Of a DNA stretch of 64,000 nucleotides, positions 1 to 11,810 are shown piece after piece. The DNA is from Litomosoides sigmodontis. Its lineage: Eukaryota > Nematoda > Chromadorea > Rhabditida > Onchocercidae. The notes under the pieces were generated by a model. That model was not told the origin of the DNA. It worked only from the letters and a program-made list of their open reading frames with translations, and did no database searches. The position numbers and the translations under genes were made by a program. Numbering within the stretch: position 1 is the stretch's first letter; the number at the start of each line of letters is the position of its first letter. The stretch is from positions 10,878,327-10,942,326 of the forward strand of contig OY718803.1 in the NCBI GenBank assembly GCA_963070105.1. The letters are read 5' to 3'.

Positions 1-3000
1 GAAGACATTTCGAAAGTTTAAGTTTAATTCTATTTTTAATCGCAACTACGCAATGAACAAACACATCATACTTAAAATGTTATGCAGTGTAGGTTTCTAA
101 AATTTTAATGCCTAAAGTATAATCATTGATTAATAATTTCTTGTCGGCGAAAGAGCGCATCATCGTCGCTTAAATTGAAATTAAAATTGAACTGAAGAAA
201 TAATTCCTTGCTTTCAATTCACTTATTGTGTTGTTTTAATTCTACCAGCAAAAAATTTCGCCTCGTGGCAATTCTTAAACAAGAAGGCAATAATATCGTA
301 ATTCGCTAATTTTTCAACTAAAATTTGAGAATGAAAAAAAAAACGCCAATACCAACAAGAACGACCGAATTTGGACAAAAGAAAAAGGTATGCTAGCGGT
401 GTACACATTGAAGTGAAATTAATTAATTTCAATATTTGTGGAATGGAAATTTGCCTTTTGCTGTGAATTTTTTGCATACGTTTCGCTCATTGTAGGAGAA
501 ATAAGTCGTCAAAATAGGGCATTAGCAGTGGTAATTGGTAGGAAAGTTTGTGAAAGAGTGGACAGAGGCCACACATAGGACTGAAATATGGATGGACAGA
601 TGTTAGCAAGGGTTTATGCAAATATTGCTGATGGCATATTTGGAAGATGCAGTGCAAACACAACTCCAATGTCGTGGGCGATCAACGGAGGAGGAAAAAT
701 GAAACGAGCAAAAGAAAGTAGGTGAAGAGGGAGTGGAGCAGTTTGATGATATGATAATGGCACTGATCACCAGAAATATCTGATATGCTAATTAACTGAT
801 AAATAATTTGCATCAGTTCGAAATTATTTTGAAAGATGAAAGATAACGACAACTGGTGAAGTCAAAACAATTGCTTTAGCATTGCTATCAGTGTTGTTAG
901 TTGAAAAAATTCAATGGTTTTTTAACTGATAGCGCTCCGCGGTAGTCGCGACAAAATCTCAAAAGAGCTAGCACACACTGAAAAGGATTGGAAAAGTGAA
1001 AAAGTGAAAATTTATCCCTCTACGAAATTTGCCAGTGAAGAAAACAAACCGAAATGCTCTACATAATTGAATTTCATTTCAAACTATTACAGTATTTTCT
1101 GGTACACTTATTACTTTTTAATCGTCATTCTTGTTTATTACTATTATTATTATTGTTATTGTTATTAATAATATTGTTAATTATTACTGTCATTGATAAT
1201 AGCAATGGCAATATTATCGTCATCAATAACAGCAGCAGTAGTGCTAGGTAAAGCAGTAGGAACTGGTAATTTGACACTTTGCTGTAGTCTTCCATTCCGC
1301 TCTTTCCTCTTCAAAATCTACCCGATCGTATAATCCAAGCAAACTTACTAAAATGCGTCATCTGACGCTTCGTTTATAAACGTTGAAAAATCCGCCAACT
1401 AACAAAATAAAAATACGTTGGGAAGGAAGGACAGAATTTCTTTTTCTGAAAAAGTACGAAAAAAAAAAGAATTCTGTTAAAAGAAATTTTGCGAAAATCT
1501 CATTCTCATCTGATTCGACCATTTAGCAAGGAGGAAGAAGCAGTGAGCTGATTTTAGGTGACCTCTGAAGCATACGGTAAGCCGAAGGATGCTGGAAACA
1601 TTTTAAATGACAGTTTAGAAATTACGAGCGAATATTACAGTTTCAAATTCTTCTTCCAATCACAATTCACTGGCAAAACGTGCCTTTTCATCTAAGTTAG
1701 TAATTTGTGAAAGTTAATTTCACGCACCATTTGCGAAATGTAAAATTTAAGATACCAAGTAACACCAATTAGATCTAACCCTAGCATAGGTTAGCTTACA
1801 CCTGTTTCTAACTTAACTTATCTACTGTTTTGTTACGTTAAGTATCGCATCGCATAAATACCGTTGTTTCCTTTCACCAAAAATGTTATCGTTACATTCA
1901 AATTTAAAATTTATTAAAAATTTAGCAAAAAAAATATGTATGCTACGCAAGGTAATTAGCTCGTTCTACCTATTTGTTCAAATTTTAATCCTACAAAATT
2001 ATCACATTTCATGTTGTAATTTAGCACGATCAACGTGTTTTGCGTGACTGCTACGGAGAACTATTGCAACATAACGCATAGAAACAATTAAAAGATAGTA
2101 CTGTAATTTTAAATTCTATAATTTAGTGAGAAGGAAGAATTAGGTGGAGATGAGGCTGGAATTCTGAAGGAGCAATTCGAATTGCTCTTTTTTGTATTCG
2201 AAGAGAGAGAGAGAGAGAGGGAGAGAGGGCAAGCAAAAGATTGTGTCACTGCGTTGCGTAACTTTCCTGATATCGACACCGAATTTCAGAGCAGATATTG
2301 GAGAAAGGACTAGTTTCAAGTGGACATTACCATCGACGCAACAAAAGAGTGAAATTCTCGAACCGTCCACTATCACGTCCTTTTTTAAATAATAGTTTTC
2401 TGTTCAATACCTGTCAGTTTTTTTCCTTTTTCTTTCTTTCTTTCTCCTCCGTTACACTTCTCTCCTATTCACTTAATGCTCCGTTCCCTCCAAAAGCACA
2501 AAACTTTTTGGTCTAAGTTTATTGCGAATTATTCTACCCAACAGCATTCCGCACCACAAGTATACAAAACGAATAAATAAATAAGCAAGAAGTAGCAATG
2601 AAATAATACTTCGATGGGTCGTTTCAAACAGTAATGGTTGGCAAATTTGACTTTCATTTCGAATTTGTTAAATACTTAATGTAAACTAGGGAATTAAGTG
2701 ATAGTGAAACTATTGTCCAAGAGTTAAACAAAAAGTTATAGTAAAAATATTGTTTGGCTAGTTCCTTTTTGATCATTTTTTGAATATTATTTTCATTTGC
2801 ATATTCCCCTGCAAACACAGCAAGTGAATTTTAAAATATTTAAAGCTTTTGTGAAATTGAACAATGACGAAAAAATAGCGTATAATTTGTTGTTTATTGT
2901 TGTTGTTTTCCTTTTGTTACAGAGGAGTATTTCATAAAGTCTCATTTTGACCTTCACACGGAGCAGAAAGATGGAGAGGGAGAGAGAGAGGAGGAGGAGA

Positions 3001-5320
3001 GAAACAAAAGAAAAGGAAGAAAAAGGAATATATGAAAACTATTCGATGTAAGTGCGAAAGAGTCACGAGAGGAAAATCCCTCATTGTCCTTCATTCGGTT
3101 TTAAGTTCAACGAGAAATAATACCATTTCTAGTTAATTTATAATTGCAATTTGAAGTGTACACTAATAAGACAGGAAAAAGCGCATCTGTGATAATATTA
3201 ATTAGAGAAAAGTTTGTGATATTGCTAATTACATGACTTTTAATCATTTTTTCTATTGAATTAAAAAAAAAAGCTACTCTTAATAGCCCACTCTCAAATA
3301 ATGAACTTCATCATTCCGCACTCTGTGTGTTAAAATTAAAATTTAATTGAAAAAATAATAATTCAAAAAAAGAAAAAAAGAAGCGAAGTACTTCACCTAC
3401 CGTATTTTTTATACCGTCACTTGCACCGTCAAGTTGTAGCATTGCTTTCGCTGATAATAAATGCGAAAAATTAGCAGGCAGAGAGAGTGAGCGATAGGCA
3501 GAGAGAAAGAGGGATTTTTGTTTTTAATTTTTGATAAAAAATTTTATTAGTTAATTTTATTGAATTGAAGGATAATGATGAAAGAGAGAGAAATGACGAT
3601 TGAATGAATGGAAGAGGATGTACAATTAAGTCATTCTGAGAGAAAGGGAAAGGGAAAAGGATGAGAAGCTCCCTCTCTCTCTCTCTCTCTCTCTAACTCT
3701 CTCCCTCACTTCTCTTTCTCCCACCTCTTTTTACTTTCTCCTTTCCTAATTAACTCTTCCCTATTTTTTGTTCCCTTCTAACATTCACTATTATCAGTTT
3801 GCATTCAAGCTAACAGATCCTATCATTATTTGCAACATAAACAGCCGTTAACTACCGTATACTACGAAATTTCAAAATTCTCGTCTAATTAAAACGGCGC
3901 ACTTTACTTCAAACATTTACATGACAAATGTTATTGTTTAAAAATTAAATTAGTATTTAATTGTGTAAAAATACTATTTACTTTTCAAAGCGTATAAGTG
4001 CAATTTAGCTATAACTTTTGTAAATGAAACTGAAAATTTCGGCCGATATCTTTCATGCCACCAGCATTTCAAATAAAATATTTATAAATTTGTATAACTT
4101 AGCCATTTGCTTTCCTTTCACAGTAATAGCGTTAATCACATATGAAATACTGTCACTATTTACCTTAGAGTTAAAATACTCACTTAACAGTTTTCGCTCA
4201 CAACCCCCTCTCCTCCCCGCCAATTACCTGTGACCTTACACTACACTTCCGAATACTTAGGGATGCATTTATGTGATAGCTAAATTTAGCATAATGTTCA
4301 TCGGAATGTAAATAAAACATTCGAAAAATATACGGAAGCTCGTCCTTACATTCTTTTCCAAATTTTTTTTCTCATCGATGTTCGAAAGTGGCGACAATTT
4401 CATTTCACATTAATCGATGAGAAATTTAATCTTTTTTCCTCTAGCACTTTCCGCTTCAACTCAAAAATATTTCACTCTTTTAGTGGAATTTCGGAAATTT
4501 ATTAAATCAATGGAATGAAAAATTTACCGCACAAAAATATCATTTAACTAAAATGAATAATGTAGCCAACAATTCCCAGTGATTAGCTATGGCCTATTTT
4601 GCATTAAGCTTATAAGAATTTTGTCTATCAATCGCTCTTCCACATTCAATAATCTTCGAAGCAAGCTGGTAACATATGTTAAGCCTAAATGTTCTAAAAT
4701 TTAAAATTTGTATTTCAACTATTGCTAGATGAAAGCAAATGGAAAAAAGCAGTTAAACGATCATAACTTTAAATGAGCATTTGCACTTTTCCTATTTTTG
4801 AGAACTTCACAACTTGTGCATGGAAAATTGGAACGCCAATGAGCAACTGATGGAACAATGAAAAGTAGCATGATTGTTGTGGATTTAAAAACCTCCCATC
4901 CCACGCGATTACCCCTTCCTTCCCTTTGCCATCCGTGTTTCTTCTTCCGGACCGTCGAGTGCTCCTTTAGGGAAAGCATTCACCGCTCCGTACACATCGC
5001 TACTCGTAGACTGAAACGTAAAAAAGCTTATCGATTCGCTTTACTGCATGCGTGCAAACACTTCTCAACCAAATTTTCCCACTCATCCATTTGCAGTGGG
5101 AAAGGAATGAGTGAAATGAAATGAGAAATTTCTTTATTGGAAGAAGCCATCGGTGCTTGCTGTTGCAGCAAATTATAGGATAAACGGTGGAAATTAGTGA
5201 ACTTTCAATGAGATTAATTCAGTGCTAAATGACTAGTTATGTCCTAATGACTTACATTCGAGTTTTCAAAATCAAATGTTTCAGCGACATGCTGTTGAAT
5301 TAAGTTGAGAAAATGCACTT
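1..5320. other. Intergenic or intronic DNA, no supported gene
   Basis: This AT-rich stretch contains only short open frames in all six frames. I could not chain any of them with plausible splice sites into a protein I recognise. It holds simple-sequence tracts: GA-rich around 2203-2228 and CT-rich around 3669-3693. Short acceptor/donor pairs (for example near 1550-1575) enclose segments that are stopped in all frames. It may be an intron or 5' region of a gene lying to the left, which the sequence does not resolve. Confidence 0.5.
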
Positions 5321-5520
5321 NNNNNNNNNNNNNNNNNNNNNNNNNNNNNNNNNNNNNNNNNNNNNNNNNNNNNNNNNNNNNNNNNNNNNNNNNNNNNNNN
5401 NNNNNNNNNNNNNNNNNNNNNNNNNNNNNNNNNNNNNNNNNNNNNNNNNNNNNNNNNNNNNNNNNNNNNNNNNNNNNNNNNNNNNNNNNNNNNNNNNNNN
5501 NNNNNNNNNNNNNNNNNNNN
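5321..5520. other. Assembly gap (200 N)
   Basis: A run of exactly 200 N. The last 13 bases before it (agaaaatgcactt) are identical to the first 13 bases after it. This suggests a placeholder gap between contig ends that may overlap, rather than 200 truly missing bases. Confidence 0.98.
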
Positions 5521-7079
5521 AGAAAATGCACTTTGTGAGTGGGAATTTTCCACTTACAAACTAGGAACTTCAAAACTTTAATTTTTAAACTCTCTCTGAA
5601 AAGACTATGGAATAGGCGAAGTAGTTGATAGGCTCTTGATTTTCAAGATAACCTGAAGGGATTTGGGCATTAAAGTTTAACCGGAGTGTTTAACTTTAAA
5701 ATTCAACTAATCTTTTCTGCATCTTTTGTTCGCCTTCCCTCATCATTCTTATTAAATCCATCTTTTGTGCTCTGCTTTATCTTCAAGTTTGGACACAAAA
5801 TTAAATTCCGGAAAAATGTGAAATTCGAAATTACAAGGAGTACGTCGAAGTTATAATTATTTCATGTGGCAGAAAACAATTGAAAAAGGAAATCAAGAAA
5901 AAGTTGAAAGAGAAGGGTAAAGGTAAAGGAGAAGTTTGAATGGGAGAGAAGCTGCCATTTTACTATTTTTATTTTCTGCTAACTTTGTCACACTATCGTT
6001 AGCTTTCATTGCAAATAAAAATATTGTGGAAAGATTGAGGCCGTGAAACGGGCGAAAGAAAAGCACGTCATGTTAAATTCAATTTCTGATACGATTTGTC
6101 AAGAAGAAACTTTTAATTAAGCAACTGTGCAAATTGAAAAACCTTCCTCTCCCTCTCCCTCTCTCTCTCTCTCATTAAAAATAAATATGAAGTTGAAGTT
6201 ACAAATGAGATAGAAACTGAGAAGAACATTGTAGTAGCAAATTTCTTGCTAGGAATTCGAACTCATGGTCACTACGTGAAAAAAACGTGTGACAAACTTT
6301 TTTTAAAACGATGCAGCTTTATCGTAAACGAAACTCAGAGACATATGGGTGAAGAAAAAGTATTAATTGCGACAGGTAAATTGTGCTTTACTTTGGAACC
6401 TCACTGAATATTTTGAAGAAATGAAAAAATTCAATAGCAAATCTAAATGGATGCTGAAGACGACGCGCTACTTAACCTCCTCCTCCTCCGACTCACATAG
6501 CCAAAGCCTGACGAATGAAATTTAGCAGAGCGGTAATTTTAATTGAAATTTAAAACGGCAAAGTATTTGCCAATTACCGGTTGCTTAATACATGCACGCA
6601 GACATTGAAATATTTGAAATGTGCACCACATTTAACATAAATAAGCGAAATATTAGCTCGAATTTTATTTCAAAAATTCGTACTGAAAACATCAATCGAT
6701 GAAACACGAAGAAATCAATTGATGAATGCGGGAAATCTGATTTCGTTAAAGGGAAAAAAGAAGAAGTTCATCGCATTAAGGAAAGACAAAATCGATTGCA
6801 ACACAGCAGAATAATTATTTTATAAATGAATTAATGAAAATCAAACTTTACGTAGCGGTGCGAAACGACATGGAAATCAATTAATCTTTTCACGTGCAAT
6901 TTCTAGATGATAAAAACTTTACATATTTAAAGTTTTCAAAATTCAGCTAGCAAAAGTATTAAATTGTTGGAAATTTTAAAAAACGGCGTTTTCAAATTTG
7001 AAAAGCCAGCTAAATGCGAGATCCGCTAAATAGTCATGAGAGACGACGCAAAATTTGTGTGGCAGCTCTACGTGATCAT
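5521..7079. other. Noncoding stretch downstream of the lectin gene
   Basis: No open frame with supporting splice sites or family similarity was seen. A CT microsatellite lies near 6147-6172. The segment is the 3' flank of the minus-strand lectin gene. No clear AATAAA was recognised immediately after that gene's stop codon. Confidence 0.5.
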
Positions 7080-8922
7080 TTAGAGTACAGATTGAGTGTT
7101 TGGAACGGGTAGGCACCAACCAATCCCGCCGTCAGGGCAATTTTTCGTCCAGCAATCCAGGTCATCCGGAATACAACGTTCTTCAGACGTGCATAGCTGA
7201 CTCGCGTTGTGGCAGGATGATGAAATCAAACAGCATCGACGACTGTAATATGATAAACCGGAACCAATACCGGACCGAGTGCTAGGTTTCGCTAAAAGAT
7301 AAAAGAAATCACTGCAAATAGCGAATTTGACGTCTAGCTGTAAACTCGTCCAATAAAATCTTTCATTAAGATATATCATACATTTTTAAGACTTATTCTA
7401 TGAGAAGCATTTCTAGCGAGAAAAAATTGAAATAGATAGTTCAAATTCAATTCCTCTTTGATGCAAGCACTACATAAAAGATTGTTACAAAAAATAGACG
7501 TATACCAGTTGACGTAATTGGTGTTTTCCTCAGTGAACGTTTGCAGAGTGCGGAATAACCGGAAACGTAGTTGCAATCCCACTCATTCCACGATCCTTCC
7601 GGACGATCAAAATCAAGCCACATCGTTAGGCATAAATCTGTTCCGGATGGCAATTCTGAAATGCCAAAAATTGCATTTAAATGATGACCGACGATGACCG
7701 ATTAATTAAATCATAATTAGACGGTTTAGCATTGAAAGAAAAGGAAAAGTGCTCACCACCTCGGAAACCGTCAACATGTCGTCCCACCGCACCGTCGCTC
7801 CACTCGTACGCTCCGGTCCGCGTCAACTTCACCAATCGTCCCAACCACAATGTTGGTGTCGACAAATTTGCCTCCTTTGCTACGTCTTGAAACAAAAAAA
7901 AAAACTGGCGATTTTATAAAACATATTCAATTTCAAAACATAATCTATGAAAAAAAAATTTTTCGCTTTCTGAAATGCATTACATTTCATTAAAACAACT
8001 TAATTACGAAATTTTGCAAAGCTATCACTTTTTGGGAATTAACAATTCATTTTCATAAGCAACGTGAACTTACTGAAAGCAAACATATTTTCATACTCGT
8101 CCGTAATCGATGCTAAATGACCACCGAAGCTAATGCACGCGCGTTCCGCATCGGACCAACGCATTCGTCGTTCCATTACATAAAAGCATGATTTGGTGCG
8201 TTCGTAACGTGTCCAACCACGTGGGCATTCTATTTCCTGTATGCTTGATGCTTGAACTACTGAAACCTTTCGTTTCAGTAATTTTTGTTCATTACTTTCG
8301 AAAAATCTACTTGTCCACTTTTCTATTATCGTGGAAATACGTCTGATTTACGTAAGTAATAGACCTGCTGCTAATGTTATACATCGGTAGTTCACCCCCA
8401 CAACGTTTTACTTCTTTATTAAACTACATTTTTCGTTTGATTTTTAGCATCCTCACTACTACGTCATGACGACCTCTGCGCGGCATTTCAGTATACTCCG
8501 AATTATCATTGCCTAACTAATTTTCGTCCCTATTACCGCTTATCATTGATTGGTAACTTACAATTCTTTTCTCATAAGGACATTTGTTACTGAACATGAA
8601 AAACTGAAAAAGTGAAAGGACAGAAGAAAGAAACCAGTAAGCCTGTTATCTTACCGCTGTGATGTCTGAGGTCAACGCTAGCAAGTGGCGGTCTTCGTTG
8701 AGATATGTCGCAGTGGTACCAAATCAAAGATAAGTAGCAAAAAATGGTAATTGAGGACGACTATTTCAGGCAACATCATTTGATTGATTATCCTAATATT
8801 GTTTACCGTCAAATACTTTACTCAACTAACTTCCACTGTGATATGGTAGTAGCAGTAGTACCCAGTGCTCCTCCAATGCTCCATTTGTTTACGTGATGTT
8901 GAACGTTGATAGACATAAGCAT
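7080..8922 (-). CDS. C-type lectin-like domain protein with Cys-rich C-terminal tail
   Basis: Four exons are well supported on the minus strand: 8259-8074, 7885-7757, 7655-7506 and 7291-7080 (TAA). All junctions have GT/AG and keep phase. They encode a long-form C-type lectin-like domain: the N-terminal Cys pair (ECPRGW...SCFYV), HLASI, the core LWLGRL, the YEWSDG turn, and GSWNEWDCNY followed by ALCKR. The usual EPN/QPD triplet before the fourth Cys is replaced by ELP, and WND is WNE, so classical Ca-dependent sugar binding is doubtful. The last exon adds about 70 residues with eight Cys (CC...C...C...C...C...C...C) that match no domain I know. The 5' end is less certain. Exon 8760-8655 contains a hydrophobic stretch (ITIFCYLSLIWYHC) and a putative ten-codon start exon 8922-8893 joins it in phase, giving 270 residues with an N-terminal signal or anchor. 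The likely role is a secreted or surface recognition protein. Confidence 0.85.
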
Positions 8923-11810
8923 CGACGTGATGATATTTGATATAGCGCTATCTTCTCACATCATCCATATCAACATTACTATAATCGAAATGTGGCGGAA
9001 AAAAAAAAGTGGGAATGGTTGAAAAATTGCACCCTTTCTATTTGTTTTCAAAATATAAACAAATTTTGACACATTTTAATTTTTTGCTCCAAAATTTTAG
9101 GATTTCAAAAATATTCAAAATGTTCGGTTTTTTTTCACCTCTACAGGGATACGTATGAATACATAGTTGTGTAGATGATTTGTTGATCACAAAAATATCA
9201 ATTCTCCAATCTTTTTTAATTTTATCATTTAATCATTCATTTTGATTAACTACCAAATTACTAGTAAAGTGATATAAGTGAAGCTATTCTAGGATTTGCT
9301 GTATTATTGAGTAATTTTTATTTTGCAAATTTCCTTTCAGCTGCTGTACCGTTGCAAACAGTTGGCTAGATTGAAGCGAAACGAAGTCTTATTTTAACCA
9401 CCACAAAGCAGTAAATGTAAATTGGTGAGAATAGATAAGCAATATGAGATAGAAAGACGTGCCGCAATTAAGCGAACAACTCACTGCTTTTAGCGGACGC
9501 ATTCAATTTTTGCAAAAATTTCAATAAATAAAAGAATATGGAAACGGTCAGTGTCTCGCTGTATTTTTCTCTCAGCAACAGTTTATCAATTTTGTTAACA
9601 TATTTTTTAGCCTGAAATTATTCGCAAATAATTCTAAAACTCATTTTTTCCCCAATTTAACTCTCTAAAATGCCAATTAGTGCCTTTTACCAAAAATTCA
9701 TTTCATATAAATGCACTGGAATTCATAGTTCTGAAGTCGTAACACTTAGAGTCAGCTGTCCTGGATATCTGATATGGCAGCCTGGAAACTTCTCCTGAAT
9801 TGGTAAGTCGTAAATAGGCTAAGATCACATATCAAATAAGCGATTTCCATAACATGCGTGTGTATGTATTTGTACGCGTAAGTGATCGCTGAAGATATCA
9901 AATTTTTGGAGGCAGTAAAAAACAATGAAGTTGTTGTTACGCAACAATAACTTCATTTGTTGAAACTCTAATTGTTTCTTTCACTACACATCTGATGATG
10001 TACAACGAACCCACTGACCCACTGACCAGTGTCCGATCGTTAAGTAATTGTTGAATGGAAGAAGAGGAAACAGCAGCCAATGACAATCCTTATTTTACTG
10101 ATAATGAATGATAGATAGCATTTGCTCCTATCAAAGCTCAATGAAGGAAGTAGTCAATTCTAATTCACATTAATGTAATTTAATTTGCTTTCCAGAAGTT
10201 CAATTCTTTTTTTTTAATCAAAATGATTTTGATTATTGCTACAACTAAGTCTATTAGCTTTTCAGGGGAATTCTTTCGCAGCAATTTCTTTTTTTGCTTC
10301 AATGCAACCTCACTAATCACTTCAACTTCGTGCTTTGCCCTTTAATAGCATTTTTTTACCGTATTACCGTTGAATTTATTATTACATATCGTAAAAGTTA
10401 AAAATATCACAAACGCAATACTTTGCACTCTTTAAATAAGCGAAAAAAAAGCACAAAATGAAAAGGTTAACTGAGAGGGATTTGATTAAATCCAAAAAAT
10501 CGTAATGATTGAGTTCGAAATCGTATCGTTGTTTAGTGAAAGGATAAAATGCTCGTTCATTATCACAGCTAATGTGAAGGATGATGATAAGTGTTATTTG
10601 CTAATTGAGAATATCACAATTACAGTAATGCAAATCAGCTGGTGGTAGCAGTTGAAGATGATGATATCCAGCACACCATCCAATTAGCACATAAGCTAAT
10701 ACCAGGGTTGACCCATTCGATGACATAGAAGTGGTCGTTTTGAAGTGACATTCAATTTTTCATCTCTTCCTATGATCAGTTACGATATCAGCTGCAACTG
10801 ATGACGTCCCAGAAGATTGTGATTGTGAACGACAGCTTATAGAAGCTTAATTTCCTTTCATCTTCACAAATTCAAGCTTTCCGCACCTGCCTTATTGCTT
10901 AATTGTAATTTTTTCAATAAAGAAAAAAATAATTAATTAAGTAATTAAATCGGAATCTGAAACGTTCACTTTATTCATTTTCAGTCTCATCAGCGCCGCA
11001 GCATTACTGCATCGGCAAAAATTGCAACATTTCTTTTTGTTGAGGAAGCGACGAAAGATGATGATAGGAAGTATAGATGACAAACGCGTAGTATCGCCGA
11101 AATATAACTTCACAATTTTCAAAACTATTTTAATAACAAAATGAGAATTCTGACACAGAAGATAAAGCAAACTGTGAACATGCACCTGAAGAAGCAAGAA
11201 GAAGAATGAGGGAGGAGAAAAAAAGATATAAAATTTACATTTCCTTTCGAATTTGGAAAATGAGCGGGATGACAGTGTTGCATTGAGTCATATACTTATT
11301 GCGTGCGTGAGATGATGAGCTTCCTCTCCTTCAATGATAAGTGAAATTTTGATAAAATATAAAAATCTAGGAGCGAAAAAAATTAATCTAACATATGTTG
11401 TTGAAGAAGTGGTTATTAAGGTTAAATTTAAATGTCACGATGAATAACCGAGTTGGCAATAAAGATCATCATCCCTTCTTCAGCCACCATCACTCACAAG
11501 CAACAACATTCGAAGTGCACCTTTCTGCCGTTTGTCCTTCCTTTCCATCCCACGCATAGCTAAGACAGCGAAGTGACACTTATTGTGACGCATCCGAAGG
11601 CATTAAACAGATTTCAATTATTTTCAAGAAACAAAAAAAAAGACGCATTGCACAGGGTTTGTTAATTTGCAGTAAATGAAAGTCACAATTTCTTCCTTAT
11701 TTTTATTTGATAAAATAATCGATAATTGATTTGTACACATTAAATGAAAGGGGTAGTCGATTGACTGATATAATTGAGAAGCAACTGATCGGTCAGTGGG
11801 AGCTGTATTT
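8923..11810. other. Intergenic DNA between lectin and four-pass membrane protein genes
   Basis: AT-rich DNA with no gene I can support on either strand. A possible minus-strand poly(A) signal for the gene to the right (AATAAA as TTTATT at about 11702-11707) lies about 100 bases beyond its stop codon. A short plus-strand open segment after an acceptor near 9340 was considered and rejected. Confidence 0.5.

Noticed and set aside
223..669. Two same-frame minus-strand ORFs (84 and 60 codons) with one stop between.
   Set aside because: Combined length is within chance expectation at this AT content, with no poly(A) signal or domain to support it, unlike the pair at 33810-34403.
5244..5573. ORFs spanning the N run.
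   Set aside because: They are artefacts of unknown bases.
8279..9400. Possible plus-strand two-exon gene (8279-8351 joined to an exon after 9340 ending at a TAA), in phase and with good splice signals.
   Set aside because: The open segments are short enough to arise by chance, no domain is visible, and the first segment lies in an intron antisense to the better-supported lectin gene.
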